The notes below the pieces were generated by a model, which was not told the origin of the DNA, did no database searches, and was given only the letters and a program-made list of their open reading frames with translations. Position numbers and translations under genes: made by a program. 64,000 bases of DNA, from the NCBI GenBank assembly GCA_023052935.1, contig JAJSOM010000051.1, forward strand, positions 124,001-188,000, given 5' to 3'. Positions 1 through 11,689 of this stretch are shown piece after piece. The DNA comes from Piezodorus guildinii. Lineage: Eukaryota; Arthropoda; Insecta; Hemiptera; Pentatomidae. Within the stretch, counting starts at the first letter, position 1. Each line of letters begins with the position of its first letter.

Positions 1-341
1 AATGCTCCTTATTTCGTCACAAATAAAATCATCCATAAGACCCAATATCCATTTGTTCAGACATTTCTCGTACCAGATATACACTTTTAATTCCAAACTC
101 CCCCCGCCCATAAAAAAACCCTCTTGTCCCAAAACCTATCAAAACCCACATATTCCTGACAACCCCCCTGGCGATTGAAAAGAAGATGGCTCGGGATCTA
201 CCTTACTTAAACAAACATTGAAGTTCTACCGCTGGGTAGTATCTTAAAAGCTTTCCGCCCTTTTCTAATTCAACATTTACTTACTGTATTTATTTTATAC
301 AGTTGTAAAATTCAATAAAATTTGAATAAAAAAAAAAAAAA
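1..341 (+). mobile_element. Jockey-clade LINE, 3' end fragment
   Basis: The first 39 bases translate to NAPYFVTNKIIHK, which matches the C-terminal part of the reverse transcriptase fragment at 54666-55697. This is therefore the plus-strand 3' end of another copy of the same family, cut by the window edge. The reading frame decays after about residue 25. An AATAAA lies at about 314-319 and a 14-base A run ends the element at 341, the usual LINE tail. Confidence 0.8.
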
Positions 342-1975
342 TTGAAAAATATTTGAAGTTGATTTTAATTAAACGTTTATTCATTTTCGTTGGAAAAATA
401 TGTTTGATTAAATAATATCACTATATTAAATTATTATTCAGCAATAATTTTATTCCTATTGTCACTTCATATTACTTTTTACAACTCTGTGTATTCAGTT
501 TAATATGTTTTTTTAACATCTTTTTTCTTTCCAACGGTATTTTTATACAACTATTTTACTCTTCGTTGAATTTTAGGCCGCTCTACAAAAGAAGTTTGGA
601 TAAATTTTTAAAAAATTTTTTTAATTTCCAGAAATTGAAACTTTTCAGTCTTTTAAGGCCATTTTCAAGCCTCTGTAATAAATTAAAAGTTTTTATGGCA
701 TTTATACTTTTTAACATCTAATAACAAAACACGTAATAAATTATTTTAATAAATCCCGTTACCTACCATGCATATCCATGTTATTATAAAATTCATTTCC
801 CCGCTTATTGCAGTGGTCGCCCATTATTTTTTAAAAAAGTATATTTTTCAAAAAACCCCTTTTTTTCAAAAATTCAAAATTATATTTCATCATTAAATCA
901 AAAAAGAAAATCTATTTATTCAAAAAGAAAATATTCATGGAAAAATATTCAACCAAAAGAAAAATAAAGACAATGATGAAAAAAAATTTATATTATGTTC
1001 TTATTACGGAAAAACCAAAAATAGTTTTGCTCTTTTATCCTTTAGGTTGGTCATAAATTTCATCCTTGATTCAATTTTGTATTTTTGCCGTCCTTTTCAA
1101 TGTCATTAAGATGATATGGTTTAATTTTAGGAATTTTACAAAAATCAAGGTAGTTTTTTAGAGGAAGAAAAATTTAAAATGTTGGCAATTAAGCCCAGTT
1201 TTTTAATTAGAATAAAACCCTTTACTTTGACATTAATGTCGGTTTTATTTTCTCTTCATTGGAGTGAGGTTAAAAAAAAATCGTTAGAACCGTTTTAGAG
1301 AAAATCGGATACACTAAATAATAATTTTTGTGTGGACTAATTTCTATTGTTAGGTTATTTAATCTAACAATAGAACAATATTTTATATATATGATATTTT
1401 TATTTATATAAATATTCTATACAACTTATATTTTTATTGAAATTCAATGTTAACTTTTTTCAAATCTAACTTTTTTTTAAAAAGTTCCTAAATTGGTTTT
1501 TACAACGGAGATAAGTGAAATTCGTGTTTCGAGCGCACCAGTTTTTGAAATGAAAGATAAAAAATAATAAACAATAAAGTTAAAATAAAATACGATTATT
1601 ATATATTTATTCTGAGTTGAATGCCAGTTGAGTACTATCGCGATAGTGGGGGTTATCATCATGGAGGGTTTCATTTAAACTACCAATTTACCCAAAATAT
1701 TACTTAAGTTTTAGCTAATCTAGTCCTTAATTTATAGTTATTAAAACTTATAACTCTTTTCTTTTTTAATTTTTTTATAACTCGTGCTTTTTTACATTTT
1801 AAAAAAATAATGAGAAAAAAAATATTCCCTAATGATATGTTGTTATCGTTTGGAAAAGTTAATTTGGTAACTTTTTTTAGAAACTATTGAAAAAATTAAC
1901 TATTTAAAAAAGGGTTTTAAAATGATATTTTCTTTTTTAAACTATGTGATCCCATGTTATAGTTGTTAAATTTTA
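342..1975. other. AT-rich non-coding DNA with dispersed-repeat remnants
   Basis: No gene is supported here. About 350-540 resembles the window end (63900-64000) and 61860-62060, sharing the text around CATTTTCGTTGGAAA and ACTATATTAAATTRTT, so it is a dispersed repeat. About 1490-1530 (ACGGAGATAAGTGAAATTCG followed by a GCGCACC motif) is the same end sequence that closes each unit of the tandem repeat just downstream. Confidence 0.5.
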
Positions 1976-3115
1976 AAAAGTAACCTAACTTGGAGGTTCA
2001 AAATCAGTGTTGCCATAATTATAACAGTGTTGCCAATGATTATAAAAGTTAAAATTAAATCATTAGTGAATGTTTATGACAAACATACCTGAAATAAATA
2101 AATTTTTATATCAAAATTTATTTTCCGGTTTAATATATAAGTTGAACGTTTTTGATATCCAACTGGAGAATAAAAGGCAAAAACTCTTTTTTCATGCAAT
2201 TTTCGTGGTTTTTGATCATAAGAACAGTAATTTTAGTTGTATAAAATACCGTTGGAAAAACTGAAGATTTAGAAAAATTTATCTTATACACAAGCTTGTA
2301 AAAGTTAATAAATAGCAATGAAAATCCGATAAAACTGACTGTTTTAGATAGTAATATAATAAATTTTTAATAAAAGACATTTTTTCTGTAGAAATTTAAT
2401 TTAATTTAATTCCTTAGCAATTTTTTTTTTTTTTTCTAAATTGTATTTGAAAATTCTTAAATTGATTTTAACAACGGAGGTTAGTTTCATTGCGCGCACC
2501 GATTTTTACCACAATGTAATCACTTTTAATAGTTGTCTAATTAAAATGTAACCTTATCAGAAGGTACAAATCAGTGTTGCCACTAATTAAACGTGTTGCA
2601 AAAGATTTATAACAGTTAAAATTAAATCAATTAGTGAATGTTTATAATAAACATACATGGCTAAATAAATTTTTATGTCAAATTATGTATTGTGTAATAT
2701 ACCGTTGGAATGCTGAATTTTTAGAAAAATATTATTTTACACAAGCTTGTAAAAGTTAATAAATAGCATGAAAAGCCGATAAAATAAAATGATTGTTTTA
2801 GACGTAATATAATAGATTTTTAAAATTAAACACATGTTTCTATATAAATTCAAATTTAATTAATTCTTTAGCAATTTTTTTTTTATCTCTAAATTTATTT
2901 GAAAATTCTTAATTTGATTTTTGCCCAACGGAGGTAAGTTCGTTGCGCGCACCAGAATTGACACTAGGTAATACACATGTTATTTTTCTCTAATTAAATT
3001 GTAACCTTGCAGGAGGTACAAACCGTGTTGCCAATGATTTGATAACGGGTTAAATAAAATCAATTAGTCGTGTTTAGAGAAACATACATGGAATAAATAA
3101 ATAGTTTTTCAAATA
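1976..3115. repeat. Diverged tandem repeat, about 0.46-0.55 kb unit
   Basis: Three successive units start at about 1976, 2534 and 2990. Each opens with a version of GTAACCTT..GGTACAAA..GTGTTGCC and carries a YACACAAGCTTGTAAAAGTT block. Each ends with an ACGGAGGTWAGTTYRTTGCG motif; the third unit is truncated after about 125 bp. The unit is part of a dispersed family also found near 39.9-40.3, 53.0-53.3, 61.7-62.1 and 63.5-64.0 kb. Confidence 0.7.
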
Positions 3116-4364
3116 GTAGACAAGCGAGGCATCACAAAAAAAAAAACAAAATTTAAAAATTTAGAAATTAATAGTGATGCTTCTCAATTTAAAAATAAAT
3201 GGTTTACAAAGTAAAAAAATGAATTGTGTGTTGTAAAATTTAAATTAATAAAACTTCTTACCATATTGGACATTTTCATCAACTCTTAATAATATAAGCC
3301 TTTTGAGGATCGGGCAATAAATTAAAAAACTATATTTTGGTTAAGTTTTTTTAGATTTACGTTCGTATCTTTAATGGATAAATGGGTTTTTTTTTTTTAA
3401 AAAATACACATTAAATTATTATTTGCCTTTTTCAGTTTTAAATAATAAATGAGGTTTTAATATTTCTCTTTGACTTGGAAGGGAACAAAAAGTTCGTGGA
3501 TATTTCAATCTATAAATTACAATTTTTTATAAAGAAATTGGTTTTGGGAACGGATTGATGAAATATAGGAAGTAAAAAAAAAAAGAATTGATCTACTAAA
3601 CAAATATTTTTTTAATCTTCTTCTGTATATTCAGATTTAGTAATTTTTTTTCATTGAAACAACATAGCTCTTAAAAGGTAGGTCTTGGTGACAATGTTAT
3701 AGAAAAGTTATATGTTATGTTCTCCATTAATTTTTTTTAAAAAAAACTCTTCCCAAAATTTTTTCTTTTCCTTGCAACACGAATAGTGCTAGGTGTGGCG
3801 AACTTGTAATATTTTTTATGGTAAAAAAAACAATGGGCAGAATTGATACTCCTAAAAAAAATTTAATTAAAGAAACTAAAATTAGTAATGAATAAAAGCT
3901 TTGCAGCAAATATGCGGAATCTAATGTAATTATAATATTTAAATTTTAAATTTATTTAAATTTTTTTTATCAAAGGGATCTTAAACTAAAAACACGTTTT
4001 TTCTTCCGATTTGGACATTCGATTTGAAAAACAATAAAAATTTCAAAATTCTCCAAAAATATTTGTGTATTTATTGATTGAGCTTCTAGATCCTTCTTTA
4101 CATTTTTTTCAAAATTTTTGAGTCAAGTAAATTTTTTGACATAGGTAAAATAAATATAATAATTATTTGTATGTATTTTAATAATATTCTGTTTGACAGT
4201 GTTTGACATGAATATGAAAGAACTATGAATTCACTAAAACATCCCCAAAAATTTATTAATTGACAATATAAGTGCAACTGTATTAATAGGCTGTTCCTCA
4301 ATACCCTTAGAAATATCATACATTATACACACACTCAGTTATTATTACAAGAAGAGACACTTAC
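3116..4364. other. Probable intron 1 of gene copy 4; nothing else recognised
   Basis: On the minus strand this lies downstream of the copy 4 first exon. It is AT-rich with homopolymer tracts. I looked for the TTGTTWATAG acceptor and GGTAAG donor pairs that bound the family's micro-exons and found none, so any further exons of copy 4 would lie beyond the left edge. Confidence 0.4.
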
Positions 4365-4524
4365 CTGGGGATAGTAGAGATATCCTCACCACCATATTTC
4401 CCTCGGAAGCTGACAGCGGTAGCGACAAGAGCCATAGTGTTGCACCTGAAAGACAGTAGATCAAGAAGTGAAGAGACCTCAGGGTGGCTCCTCCCTTCTC
4501 TCTTCTGTCAGACGCTGCTGCCAT
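4365..4524 (-). CDS. Gene copy 4, first exon (signal-peptide exon) of tandem micro-exon gene family
   Basis: On the minus strand an ATG at 4524 opens 53 codons plus one base, ending at a CCCCAG|GTAAGT donor in phase 1. That is the phase every micro-exon of this family accepts. The peptide starts MAAASDRREKGG and then has a hydrophobic stretch (about residues 20-38, FLIYCLSGATLWLLSLPL) followed by SAS-EG, a convincing signal peptide with a plausible cleavage site after residue 40. The nucleotide sequence is homologous to exons at 18743-18897, 43111-43265 and 60477-60624. A second in-frame-looking start (MALVATAV, ATG at 4434) would reach the donor in phase 2 and is less likely here. Downstream exons are off the window. 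Function unknown. Confidence 0.6.
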
Positions 4525-4665
4525 TTAGTATTTTTCTATAGAAACTGCCTTAGCAGCCTCATCCGGTCTTCTCCAGGTGTCTGTCCACAGTCTAGCCCCC
4601 CCTTTGGTTTCTTTACTTCTTTACTACCATAGGCATTCTGAACAATATTTATGGTTACCTTCTCA
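4525..4665 (-). promoter_or_regulatory. Conserved 5' flank/5' UTR of gene copy 4
   Basis: Upstream of the ATG the sequence matches the other three copies: the GCTGCTAAGGCAGTTTCTAT block, a GGCTAGACTGTGG block and an ACCAAAG block, read on the minus strand. Similarity continues to about 4660, where a mariner element interrupts it. No clear TATA box remains in this copy. Confidence 0.4.
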
Positions 4666-4671
4666 AAAGTA

Positions 4672-5598
4672 TTGGGTTTTTGTCACATAAATGTCCGTTT
4701 TCAAAGGTTTTAAAGGGTTTTTATTAAAAATCGATAGAAAGCAAGATAATTATTTACCTTATTTTTCAACATTGTTTCCCAACGTGACACCAACTTTTTT
4801 ATCCCCGAACTGAAAACTCTGAGCTTTGAAGTGAATAAAAAACTGAAAACGCACTTTTTTCACTTGATCTCATTTTCAATGAGTTTTTCCTTTGACGAAA
4901 TTTTCTAAAATTCCCGAACAGGTGGGTAATCTGTTGGAGACAAGTCGGGAGATTATGGTGGGTGCGGAAGAAAACTTCGTAGCCCTGTTCTTTCAATTTT
5001 TTTCTTTGGTTATGTTTTGAAACATGGGGTCATGTGCCGCTCAGTGAGATCATGAGGTACTCTGTATCCAGCTTTTTTACTTTTCCCAATACAGTTTAAA
5101 TGTCTGGAAACGGTTTAATGCACTTGCATTTAGTTGTGCTGATGCCTTTAACTGTTTGGTAGGGGTTTCCTTCTACTGTATGGGTTTTAGGACTCGTTGT
5201 CTATTACGGACGGAGGTCTTCCTGGGGCAAGTTTCCAAGTTCGGTATCCCCCAGCTGAAAAAATTGCAAAACAACGGCGATAGTACGTTCTTAAATTTTT
5301 CCTTCCTCAAACGCCTTTGCAAATAATTTCAGCGCCTCCTGCTGAATGGCCGAGTTTAAAAATTTGTTCAAAAATATTTTTTTTGAAAATCGCGTGTTTC
5401 CATGTTCATATTTGGAAGTAATATAAAAAGGGAGTAATTGAATTGGGATGCTAATGTGTATAATACAAAGGTGAGGATTTGTAACAGTTTACTTTAGATA
5501 TATAAACAATTCGGAAGGGAAAACAACAGAGAACCTGCAAAAATCCTTTATGTATTTCAGAAACTATAAAAACGGACATTTCATGTGAAACAACCCAA
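4672..5598 (-). mobile_element. mariner-family DNA transposon, decayed
   Basis: Terminal inverted repeats pair TTGGGTTTTTGTCACATAAA at 4672 with the complement of TTTCATGTGAAACAACCCAA ending at 5598. Each is flanked by a TA target duplication (670-671 and 599-600 of the same kilobases). The minus strand still encodes the C-terminal third of a mariner transposase with frameshifts: an EQGYEVFF block, a degraded form of the region holding the last catalytic aspartate, then FGNFREFRQRKN and the KLVSRWETML motif near 4770-4800. Full mariners are about 1.3 kb, so about 0.4 kb is missing. It inserted immediately upstream of the gene copy 4 promoter region. Confidence 0.75.
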
Positions 5599-5600
5599 TA

Positions 5601-6049
5601 GAAAAAAATTTTCACCCTTTTCTACTTAATTTCTAATTCAAATTTTTTTGTTTTTAATGATTATTTCGATACATCGATTTGAAGTCATATGGCTCATTTC
5701 GATAATCTTCCTCATCTACAATCGATACAGCCAAGGGTTGAATTTAACGTAATTTTTTTTATTAACCACTACAACATATTGTAATTAAAAAGAAAATGTC
5801 TGTGCTTTGAACAAATTATTTGAAGTTTAATCAATTATACAGGGTGTCATAAATGTCTCGTCATATTGTGAGAGCTGAGACTGGACCTTCAGTGGAACAA
5901 AAAAGTTGGTATGACTCATAGTCCGATTGTCAACGGTTACAGAGGAAAATCAAATTTGGAGATTTTTTCTGTTATCCATGGCATTACAACTGTATATTAA
6001 CATAAATATATAAGGTAAAAGTGTTGAATTATAATAAAGAGCGTGAAAG
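5601..6049. other. Non-coding, unassigned repeat
   Basis: No gene seen. ACAGGGTGTCATAAATGTC at about 5851 resembles the terminal motif of several DNA transposons, but I cannot find a partner terminus. The rest is AT-rich single-copy-looking sequence. Confidence 0.3.
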
Positions 6050-7040
6050 GCTTGTGAAGAAACTACCCAGCGGTAGAATGTTACTTTTTAAAATTGTTTA
6101 TTGATATTTACAGCACATCTAGTAAATAGGTAAAAGAAAATAGTCATGAAAAGGACATGAAGAGAAGCTTCCCACTGAAAGCACTATAAAAAATACTCTA
6201 AACTGGAAGGTCTCGAGGCCATCTTCTTTTCAGACGCCTCGGAGGATTGTCAGGAATTGAAGAGGAAGAGAGGATTTAAACTTAGAGGATTAGAGTGGGA
6301 ATGGAGTTGGTCATGGAAGGGAATGATATCTGGTTCAGGCCAAATCAGCAACATGTGGAACATGAAGGTCTTTATGGATCGGTTTATTAGTTACAATGTT
6401 AAGGAGCATTGAGGATTTTGGATTGTAGGGTTTGGATATGGGAAGAATTTGATGGTTTGGTAGAGCCCCATAGCTCAAACTCCATATAAGTCCATACAGG
6501 CCGTATGATAGTCATGTAGATGAGCCTTTTGTAGTTAAGTGGAAGATTAGAAACGTTTGTTTAGTAAGTGTTGAAGTAGGCGAAAACGTAGAGCAGTTTC
6601 TTGTCGTTTCAGTCTTGTATGAGGGTTTCCAAGTAAGCGGAATGTTATTGAAGGACTCTATAGGGCAGGATGTCATAGGAAGGGTAAGGTAATTTGGTGG
6701 GATTTGTAGGAATTTATTTTAATTTTCTAATTCTGACACCATACCTCAAGGTCTCTAATGTGAGATTGGAGAGTTTGAGAAGCAATAGTTGGATAAAGTA
6801 TCGACTGATAACTCGCATGGGTCACCAGCATAGGTAAAAGGAAAAGTGTTAGGTTGGGATGGGATATCAGCTGTATAACTGTGTAAAGAATGGGGTCTAG
6901 GATACTGCCTTGAGGAACACCAGCAAATTGACTAAAAATGGATAAATAGGAATTATTATGATTTACTTTGAAGGATCTGCCAGTGAGGTAGGACTGGATG
7001 ATCAGGAATATGCGGAGTTTGTAAAGCAGTCCCGGGTGCC
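6050..7040 (-). mobile_element. Jockey-clade LINE, 5'-truncated and decayed
   Basis: Antisense to the window, this aligns along its length with the better preserved copy at 54520-55697. It holds the shared 3' UTR text (around 6200-6240, CCATCTTCTTTTCAGACGCC on plus) and, in the minus frame up to about 7040, RHPGLLYKLRIF, AGVPQGSILDPILYTV and IRDLEVWCQN, motifs of Jockey reverse transcriptase. The YADD catalytic block is frameshifted away. It is truncated 5' at about 7040 next to an AT/T-rich stretch. Confidence 0.8.
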
Positions 7041-7275
7041 TGAATATATATATATTTTTTTTTTTTTGCTCCTTGTTCATTGCGTTGTATTAATCACGAA
7101 AATATTTTATACTTTTCTCTATCGTCAAAAATAACTGAGTTTTGAGCGTATTTATGTGTAAAATTTCAATTTTTTTATTTTATTTTTTCTCAAATTTCTT
7201 ATTTTATATTATTTCGTTTCGCTCGGGAGTTACCCACACACACACATCACACAGACATCTTTTCGGGAATTTGTT

Positions 7276-7567
7276 GTTTATTGTTTATTTATTTAACGTC
7301 ACTTTATGCTACTGTGGCTAATCGGAAAGATGCTGCAGTGGGAGTCCTAAATTTTGCCTATTCAGGCTTTACTAGGATAGGGATCTTTAACGAGTACCTC
7401 ACATCGCACAAGGCACAGGACCACCTTTTAACGTTCCCTCCGAGGGACGGCTTAGCTAAGGATTTTTTTACTCCCATTAAAAATTCCAAAGGACCACTTG
7501 TGGGTTTGAACCTGTGACCTTTGGCATAGGAGGATGTTATCCTAGCCACCCAGCTACAAGTCATCCC
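7276..7567 (-). mobile_element. tRNA-derived SINE, family 1, near full length
   Basis: Read on the minus strand it starts with a tRNA-like head: a box A-like TAGCTGGGTGGCTAGG and a box B-like GGGTTCAAACCCA about 45 bases later. A body rich in CCTTCGGAGGGAACGTTAAA-type sequence follows, and it ends in an A-rich GTTAAATAAATAAA tail. At least nine further copies occur in the window on both strands (for example 35070-35357 and 63638-63895). The plus-strand open frame over this region is accidental. Confidence 0.8.
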
Positions 7568-7700
7568 TTGCGACTTGGTTATTTGGACTCAAGAGAACCT
7601 ACAAGGTATAATTGTGTAGGAGACAGGAGTTCGAAAATGTTCACGAATCACAATACTTTCCCTTACTATATTTCATATATAGGTAAGTTAAAGTAAAATT
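7568..7700 (-). repeat. Dispersed repeat X, partial copy
   Basis: The reverse complement contains the AAGGGAAAGTATTGTGATTC and GAGTCCAAATAACCAAGTC blocks that open the longer copies at 10857, 11905 and 52330. Non-coding; class unknown. Confidence 0.5.
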
Positions 7701-7789
7701 ATGATAAACAAAAGCTGTCGATTATCAAATATTTATTAAACATCAATGAAAAATATGAGAATAGAAATTACAGAAATTATTTTTAAGAC

Positions 7790-7870
7790 CAAAATTCCAA
7801 AATTTTACCTCAAAGATAGCAACATGAAATGGGTCATATCTAATTGATTAAAAATATCTAATAGAATCTA
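7790..7870 (+). mobile_element. mariner transposase C-terminal remnant
   Basis: Matches 32176-32250, where the plus strand reads LPERWQNEIDQNGSYLID-like mariner C-terminal sequence. Here the frame is more decayed (ACATGAAATGGGTCATATCT is the recognisable part). It marks the left edge of the duplication shared with copy B. Confidence 0.45.
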
Positions 7871-8216
7871 AAGCTTTTATTCAAAAATTGCCAGAAAAAA
7901 CGCTATAAAATTAATTGCCATCCAATAATTAGTTGTTTTTAAAGAAAAATTAGTGATGTCTTGATATTGGTTGTAGGATTCTAAGGATGGGTAAAATATT
8001 CCAAGACATTTAGTATGGTTTTTCTTGTTAATAAAACGTCTTTACGAAGAAATATAAAAATCAGCCTATTATTATTTTCTACCTTAAAAATAATTTTTGC
8101 ATTTCCCTAAAATTTCCTGAAATGGATATAATAACTATTGGAAATCATTGTCTCAATTTTCAATAACTGCTGTTTTTATAGAGCAAATTAATCTAAATCC
8201 TTTGTATTTATAAATT

Positions 8217-9390
8217 CTATGTAGATTCAGTAAATGCGGAATTTTTAAAAAGAAATATTCTATTTGTGGGTTTGTAAAGAATAATAAAATAAAAACTATA
8301 TAAATTTTTATAATTTTTGTATGAAATAGAAAAAGTTATTACACATAATTTTGATTTAATACAATATTTATACAATGAAACACAAAATTTACAATAATAT
8401 AATTCAATATTCTCAATTATATAATACAATTACTTTATTATCAAATAGGTAAGCTATCTATTGATAATAAAGTTATTTGAATAAAAGAATATATTTATTC
8501 CCAGGTGTCAATATATAAAATTCAATAATCAAATTAAAATATATTCCAAAAAAAAAAATATTATTATTAATAATAAATATATTTACATAACATAATTTAA
8601 AAAAATAAGTCAATCGTATAAGCTTGTAAGATTAAAAAAGAATATATGAAAAATTAATATTGTTTAATATTATTGCCAAAACATTTCTTACACTTAAACA
8701 AATCTTCAGAACATTAATGTTATGTATATGTATTTTTTATATACATATGTACATCATAAATAATATATAAAAAATATCTTATATATTTGGTAAATCCCAT
8801 GAAATAATGGCATTAATAAATCTTAACCTTTTGATATAAAGTTATTTAAAGCATCACCTCCATATTGACATAAAAATAAAAAAAAATTCCAAAAAAGTAT
8901 ATTATTGGTTAGATAAAATTAATTTTAAGATAAAAGTAATTCTATAATATAAGAAGACTGTACAAACAGTAATATTAATTTATATTATTTAATATTACAA
9001 GCTAACAACAATAAAAGTTATTAATATATCAACATTAATATTTTCTAATATTAAGCTTTATTAATGCTAAAATTGCTCAGATTTCAACCTTTTAAAGATT
9101 TTTTTTTTTCTGTAAATAGTTTTTATTTACTTATTACATTATGATTAAAAATATCCTAAACATTTGTTAAATCCAAGAAATGTTGGCATTGTATAGTTTA
9201 ACTATTGATAATTATGTTATTTGAAGCTAGAACGTATTGCTTCAGGTACATTGAATAGAAAATAAAAATATCATCCGAGAAAAAAAATATATTTTTGTTA
9301 GATACTAACACATTTAAAAAAACAAAAGCAATCCTATAATCTAACAATAATAAAAGAATAATTTATGGACAGGAATATGTTCACAATAAT
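8217..9390. repeat. 3' flank of gene copy 3, built of diverged AT-rich repeat units
   Basis: Matches the 3' flanks of copies 2 (32940-34130) and 1 (50990-51620) and 27600-28000. It contains the shared block GGTTTGTAAAGAATAATAAA and two about 140-bp units (8678-8820 and 9062-9200). Each unit is bounded by inverted ATTAATGCCAACATTTC-like ends; the first also keeps a degraded CTGAAGAT hammerhead-like segment (8677-8720, minus). No ORF worth keeping. Confidence 0.5.
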
Positions 9391-9839
9391 TTACACTCTC
9401 AACTGCTCGTGCATGATCCTCAATTGCACAATTTCCTCTTTGACCCTGGTTAAAGAAGTCAATGGTATCGTCTGTCTTCCCGTCTTCATGCAGCCATACC
9501 ATGGTTAATAATTTGTTTTCTTGATTCTGATCTGTTTCATGATTATTTTCCTGTTTTCTTCCAATGAAGAAACGTACCAGTCGTCGAGGGGAGAAAACAG
9601 CTCCTCTTCCGTCATCGGCCTGTTTCTTACTCTTTTTTCTTGCCAAAACTCTTTGCCTTTCTTCTCCTGTTTTCCTCTTGCAGACTCTCGTGCCACTCTT
9701 CCATAGAAGAGAGTTGTACCTCCTCGGAGAAGAACCTCTTCCTTGCTTGTTCTTCTTCCTTTTCTTCAATCTCAATTAGATAATCCAAGGAAATTATTTT
9801 CGCTATCACTGGACAATTCGGAATCTCTTTTTCGTTTAC
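9391..9839 (-). pseudogene. Gene copy 3, terminal exon (frameshifted)
   Basis: Acceptor TTGTTTCAG at 9840-9841; same 449-bp length and stop position as the intact copy 2 exon. Relative to that exon there is a +1 G after AATTTCCTTG, a -1 near AAGAAAGGCAAAG and a -1 in ATCAAGAAAAC. The charged protein is thus spread over three frames (residue blocks EEKEEEQARKRFFSEE, RPMTEEELFSPLDDWY and LTRVKEEIVQLR are all still readable). Confidence 0.65.
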
Positions 9840-10451
9840 CTGAAACAATAAAATTACAAACTTGTATTATTAATAAACAAATAAACAGTTAGAGAAAGTA
9901 ATAAAAATATGGAATTATTTTTGATGCAAGGTTTTCAACGGTAAGGCATGTTTTAACTTCCTCTGGGTCCAGTTTACTACAGTCAACTACATCTTAGAGC
10001 AAAAAAAAACCTTTACCTCTACAACACATGAAGGGTTTCTAGTTCAGTACCAATTGTATTAACTTTTGTATATATAATTTGTATATGTTTGTCTAGTTTT
10101 TGAGTTATTCAAAAAAATGTGTTTTAAAGGTTTTAGATTTTTTTTTTTTCAACCTCTTAGAGTACAAATTTTCCTAAACCCACCCTTCTTGTACATTATC
10201 CCCCTAGGGACCTTCATAAACAATTTCAGCTCCCTAGGCATGTCATTTTGAGATTCTAACCACATAAGTAAGTGAATCAAAACTTTCTTTTAATGAATAT
10301 AGCGAGATACTTTAATAGCAATAAGAGACAGTCTTTTTATAAACTATGTATCTGTATTTTCAATCACATACCTCCCCTATCCTCAGACAATTTATTATGT
10401 AAATTATAGATATTGGAATAAAATATATTATTATAGATAATTGATCCTTAC

Positions 10452-10530
10452 TTCTTATGATGCCAAAAAGATGAAGGCCAAAACATTGACTGCAGTTTGA
10501 GGGTGCTGCTTTCCTGCTGCTGCAAATTTC
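10452..10530 (-). pseudogene. Gene copy 3 cassette exon, B-type (79 bp, +1)
   Basis: Bounded by TTGATAATAG acceptor and AAGAA|GTAAGG donor. It aligns with the intact 78-bp exon at 11497-11574, but one extra base and several changes shift the frame, so it reads GNLQQQESSTLK instead of the family pattern GNIATAGKQYPQ. Confidence 0.55.
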
Positions 10531-10639
10531 CTATTATCAAAAAAGTTAACAATATTAGCTTCGGAAAAAAAAATTACAACTAATAAAAAATATAAAAAAA
10601 CATTCAAATATTAAAAATTATCAAGAATCTTGGGTTTAT

Positions 10640-10712
10640 TTAATAATATAGTAGCAATTGACAATAATAAAGTAGCAATTGGTAATAATATAGTAACAAT
10701 TGGTAATATTAA
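10640..10712. repeat. Intronic minisatellite, about 21-24 bp unit
   Basis: Repeats of a TAGTAGCAATTGGTAATAA-like unit. The same array recurs at 11690-11762, 13055-13145 and 37880-38045, always beside a cassette exon, so it was copied together with the exons. Confidence 0.6.
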
Positions 10713-10856
10713 CTTTTAAATACAAATATTAAACGAAAAAGATTTTAAGACTAATTGAAGTTTTTTGTTTGCTCCTGATGCCAGGTAAATAAAAAATGTT
10801 TGTCTAGTTTTTGAATTATTCCAAAAAAATTTGTTTAAAGGTTTTAGATTTTTTTT

Positions 10857-11125
10857 TACCTTTACTTACTATATATAATAAGGGAAAGTATTGCGATCGT
10901 GAAAATTTTCGAATTCCAGTTTTTAACGGAAATATCGTTTTTTGGTCCCCCCTGAGTCCAAATAACCAAGTCCCGCAAAAAGGTCTGTGTGTGTGTGTGT
11001 TTATGGTAACTCCCGGGCGGAGACGGCAAGTCCTATGAAACTGAAATTTTATATTTAAGACAATATATGCCCGAGTACAACTAATAGATATTGTTTTCAG
11101 AATACAAAATTTGTAAGTTATAGAT
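10857..11125 (+). repeat. Dispersed repeat X inside a cassette intron
   Basis: Opens TTACTATATATAATAAGGGA, contains GAGTCCAAATAACCAAGTC and a (GT)n block at about 10986-11002, then GAAACTGAAATTTTATATTT. Duplicated with the exons at 11905-12150. Confidence 0.6.
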
Positions 11126-11162
11126 ATTAGAATAAAATATATTTTTTGATGAGGAGCTTTAC

Positions 11163-11250
11163 CTCTTTCTTGGGCAGCCAGAAAATGAAGGTCCACTATT
11201 GAATTGCGTTTTCACTTTCCTAACCTGTTGTAATCCTGTTGCAGTCTCTT
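11163..11250 (-). pseudogene. Gene copy 3 cassette exon, A-type (88 bp, +1 at 3' end)
   Basis: Reads EETATGLQQVRKVKTQFN then GPSFSGCPRK in phase 1 and aligns to the 87-bp exon at 12194-12280. One extra base near the donor (AGAAAGAG versus AGAAGAG) makes it 88 bp, which would shift the next exon. Confidence 0.55.
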
Positions 11251-11496
11251 CTATTAAGAAGAAAAAAAAAAAATATTACCTTCGCAAAAGTAATTTTCAA
11301 TTATAATAAGTACAATTTATGTGCATACAAATATTAACTTCATAAATACAAATATTTAATAAAAAATATTTTAAATTTATAATTTACTTGTAATAGTAGA
11401 GAATAAAAAATGAATTTCATCTCACATCAGAAAATTTATTATGTAAATTATAGATATTGGAATAAAATATATTATCATAGGTAATGGGATCCTTAC

Positions 11497-11574
11497 TTCT
11501 TATGATCCCGGAAGATGAAGGCAAAGAATTGACTGCAGTTTGAGGGTACTGCTTTCCTGCTGTCGCAATATTTC
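11497..11574 (-). CDS. Gene copy 3 cassette exon, B-type (78 bp, intact)
   Basis: Acceptor TTAATAG, donor AAGAA|GTAAGG; 26 codons in phase 1-1. The peptide starts GNIATAGKQYPQTAVNSLPS and ends SSGIIR. The K-Q-Y-P-Q core is shared with the copy 2 exon at 37722-37802. Serine/glycine-rich and hydrophilic; no recognised domain. Confidence 0.65.
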
Positions 11575-11689
11575 CTATTAACAAAAAATAAACAATGTTA
11601 GCTTCGGAAAATAAATTACAACTAATAAAAAATATTAAAAAACATTCAAATATTAAAAAATTATCAAGAATCTTGGGTTTATTTAATAA

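Noticed and set aside
7281..7517. 78-codon plus-strand ORF
   Set aside because: Lies wholly within a SINE copy; the same text recurs non-coding at many places.
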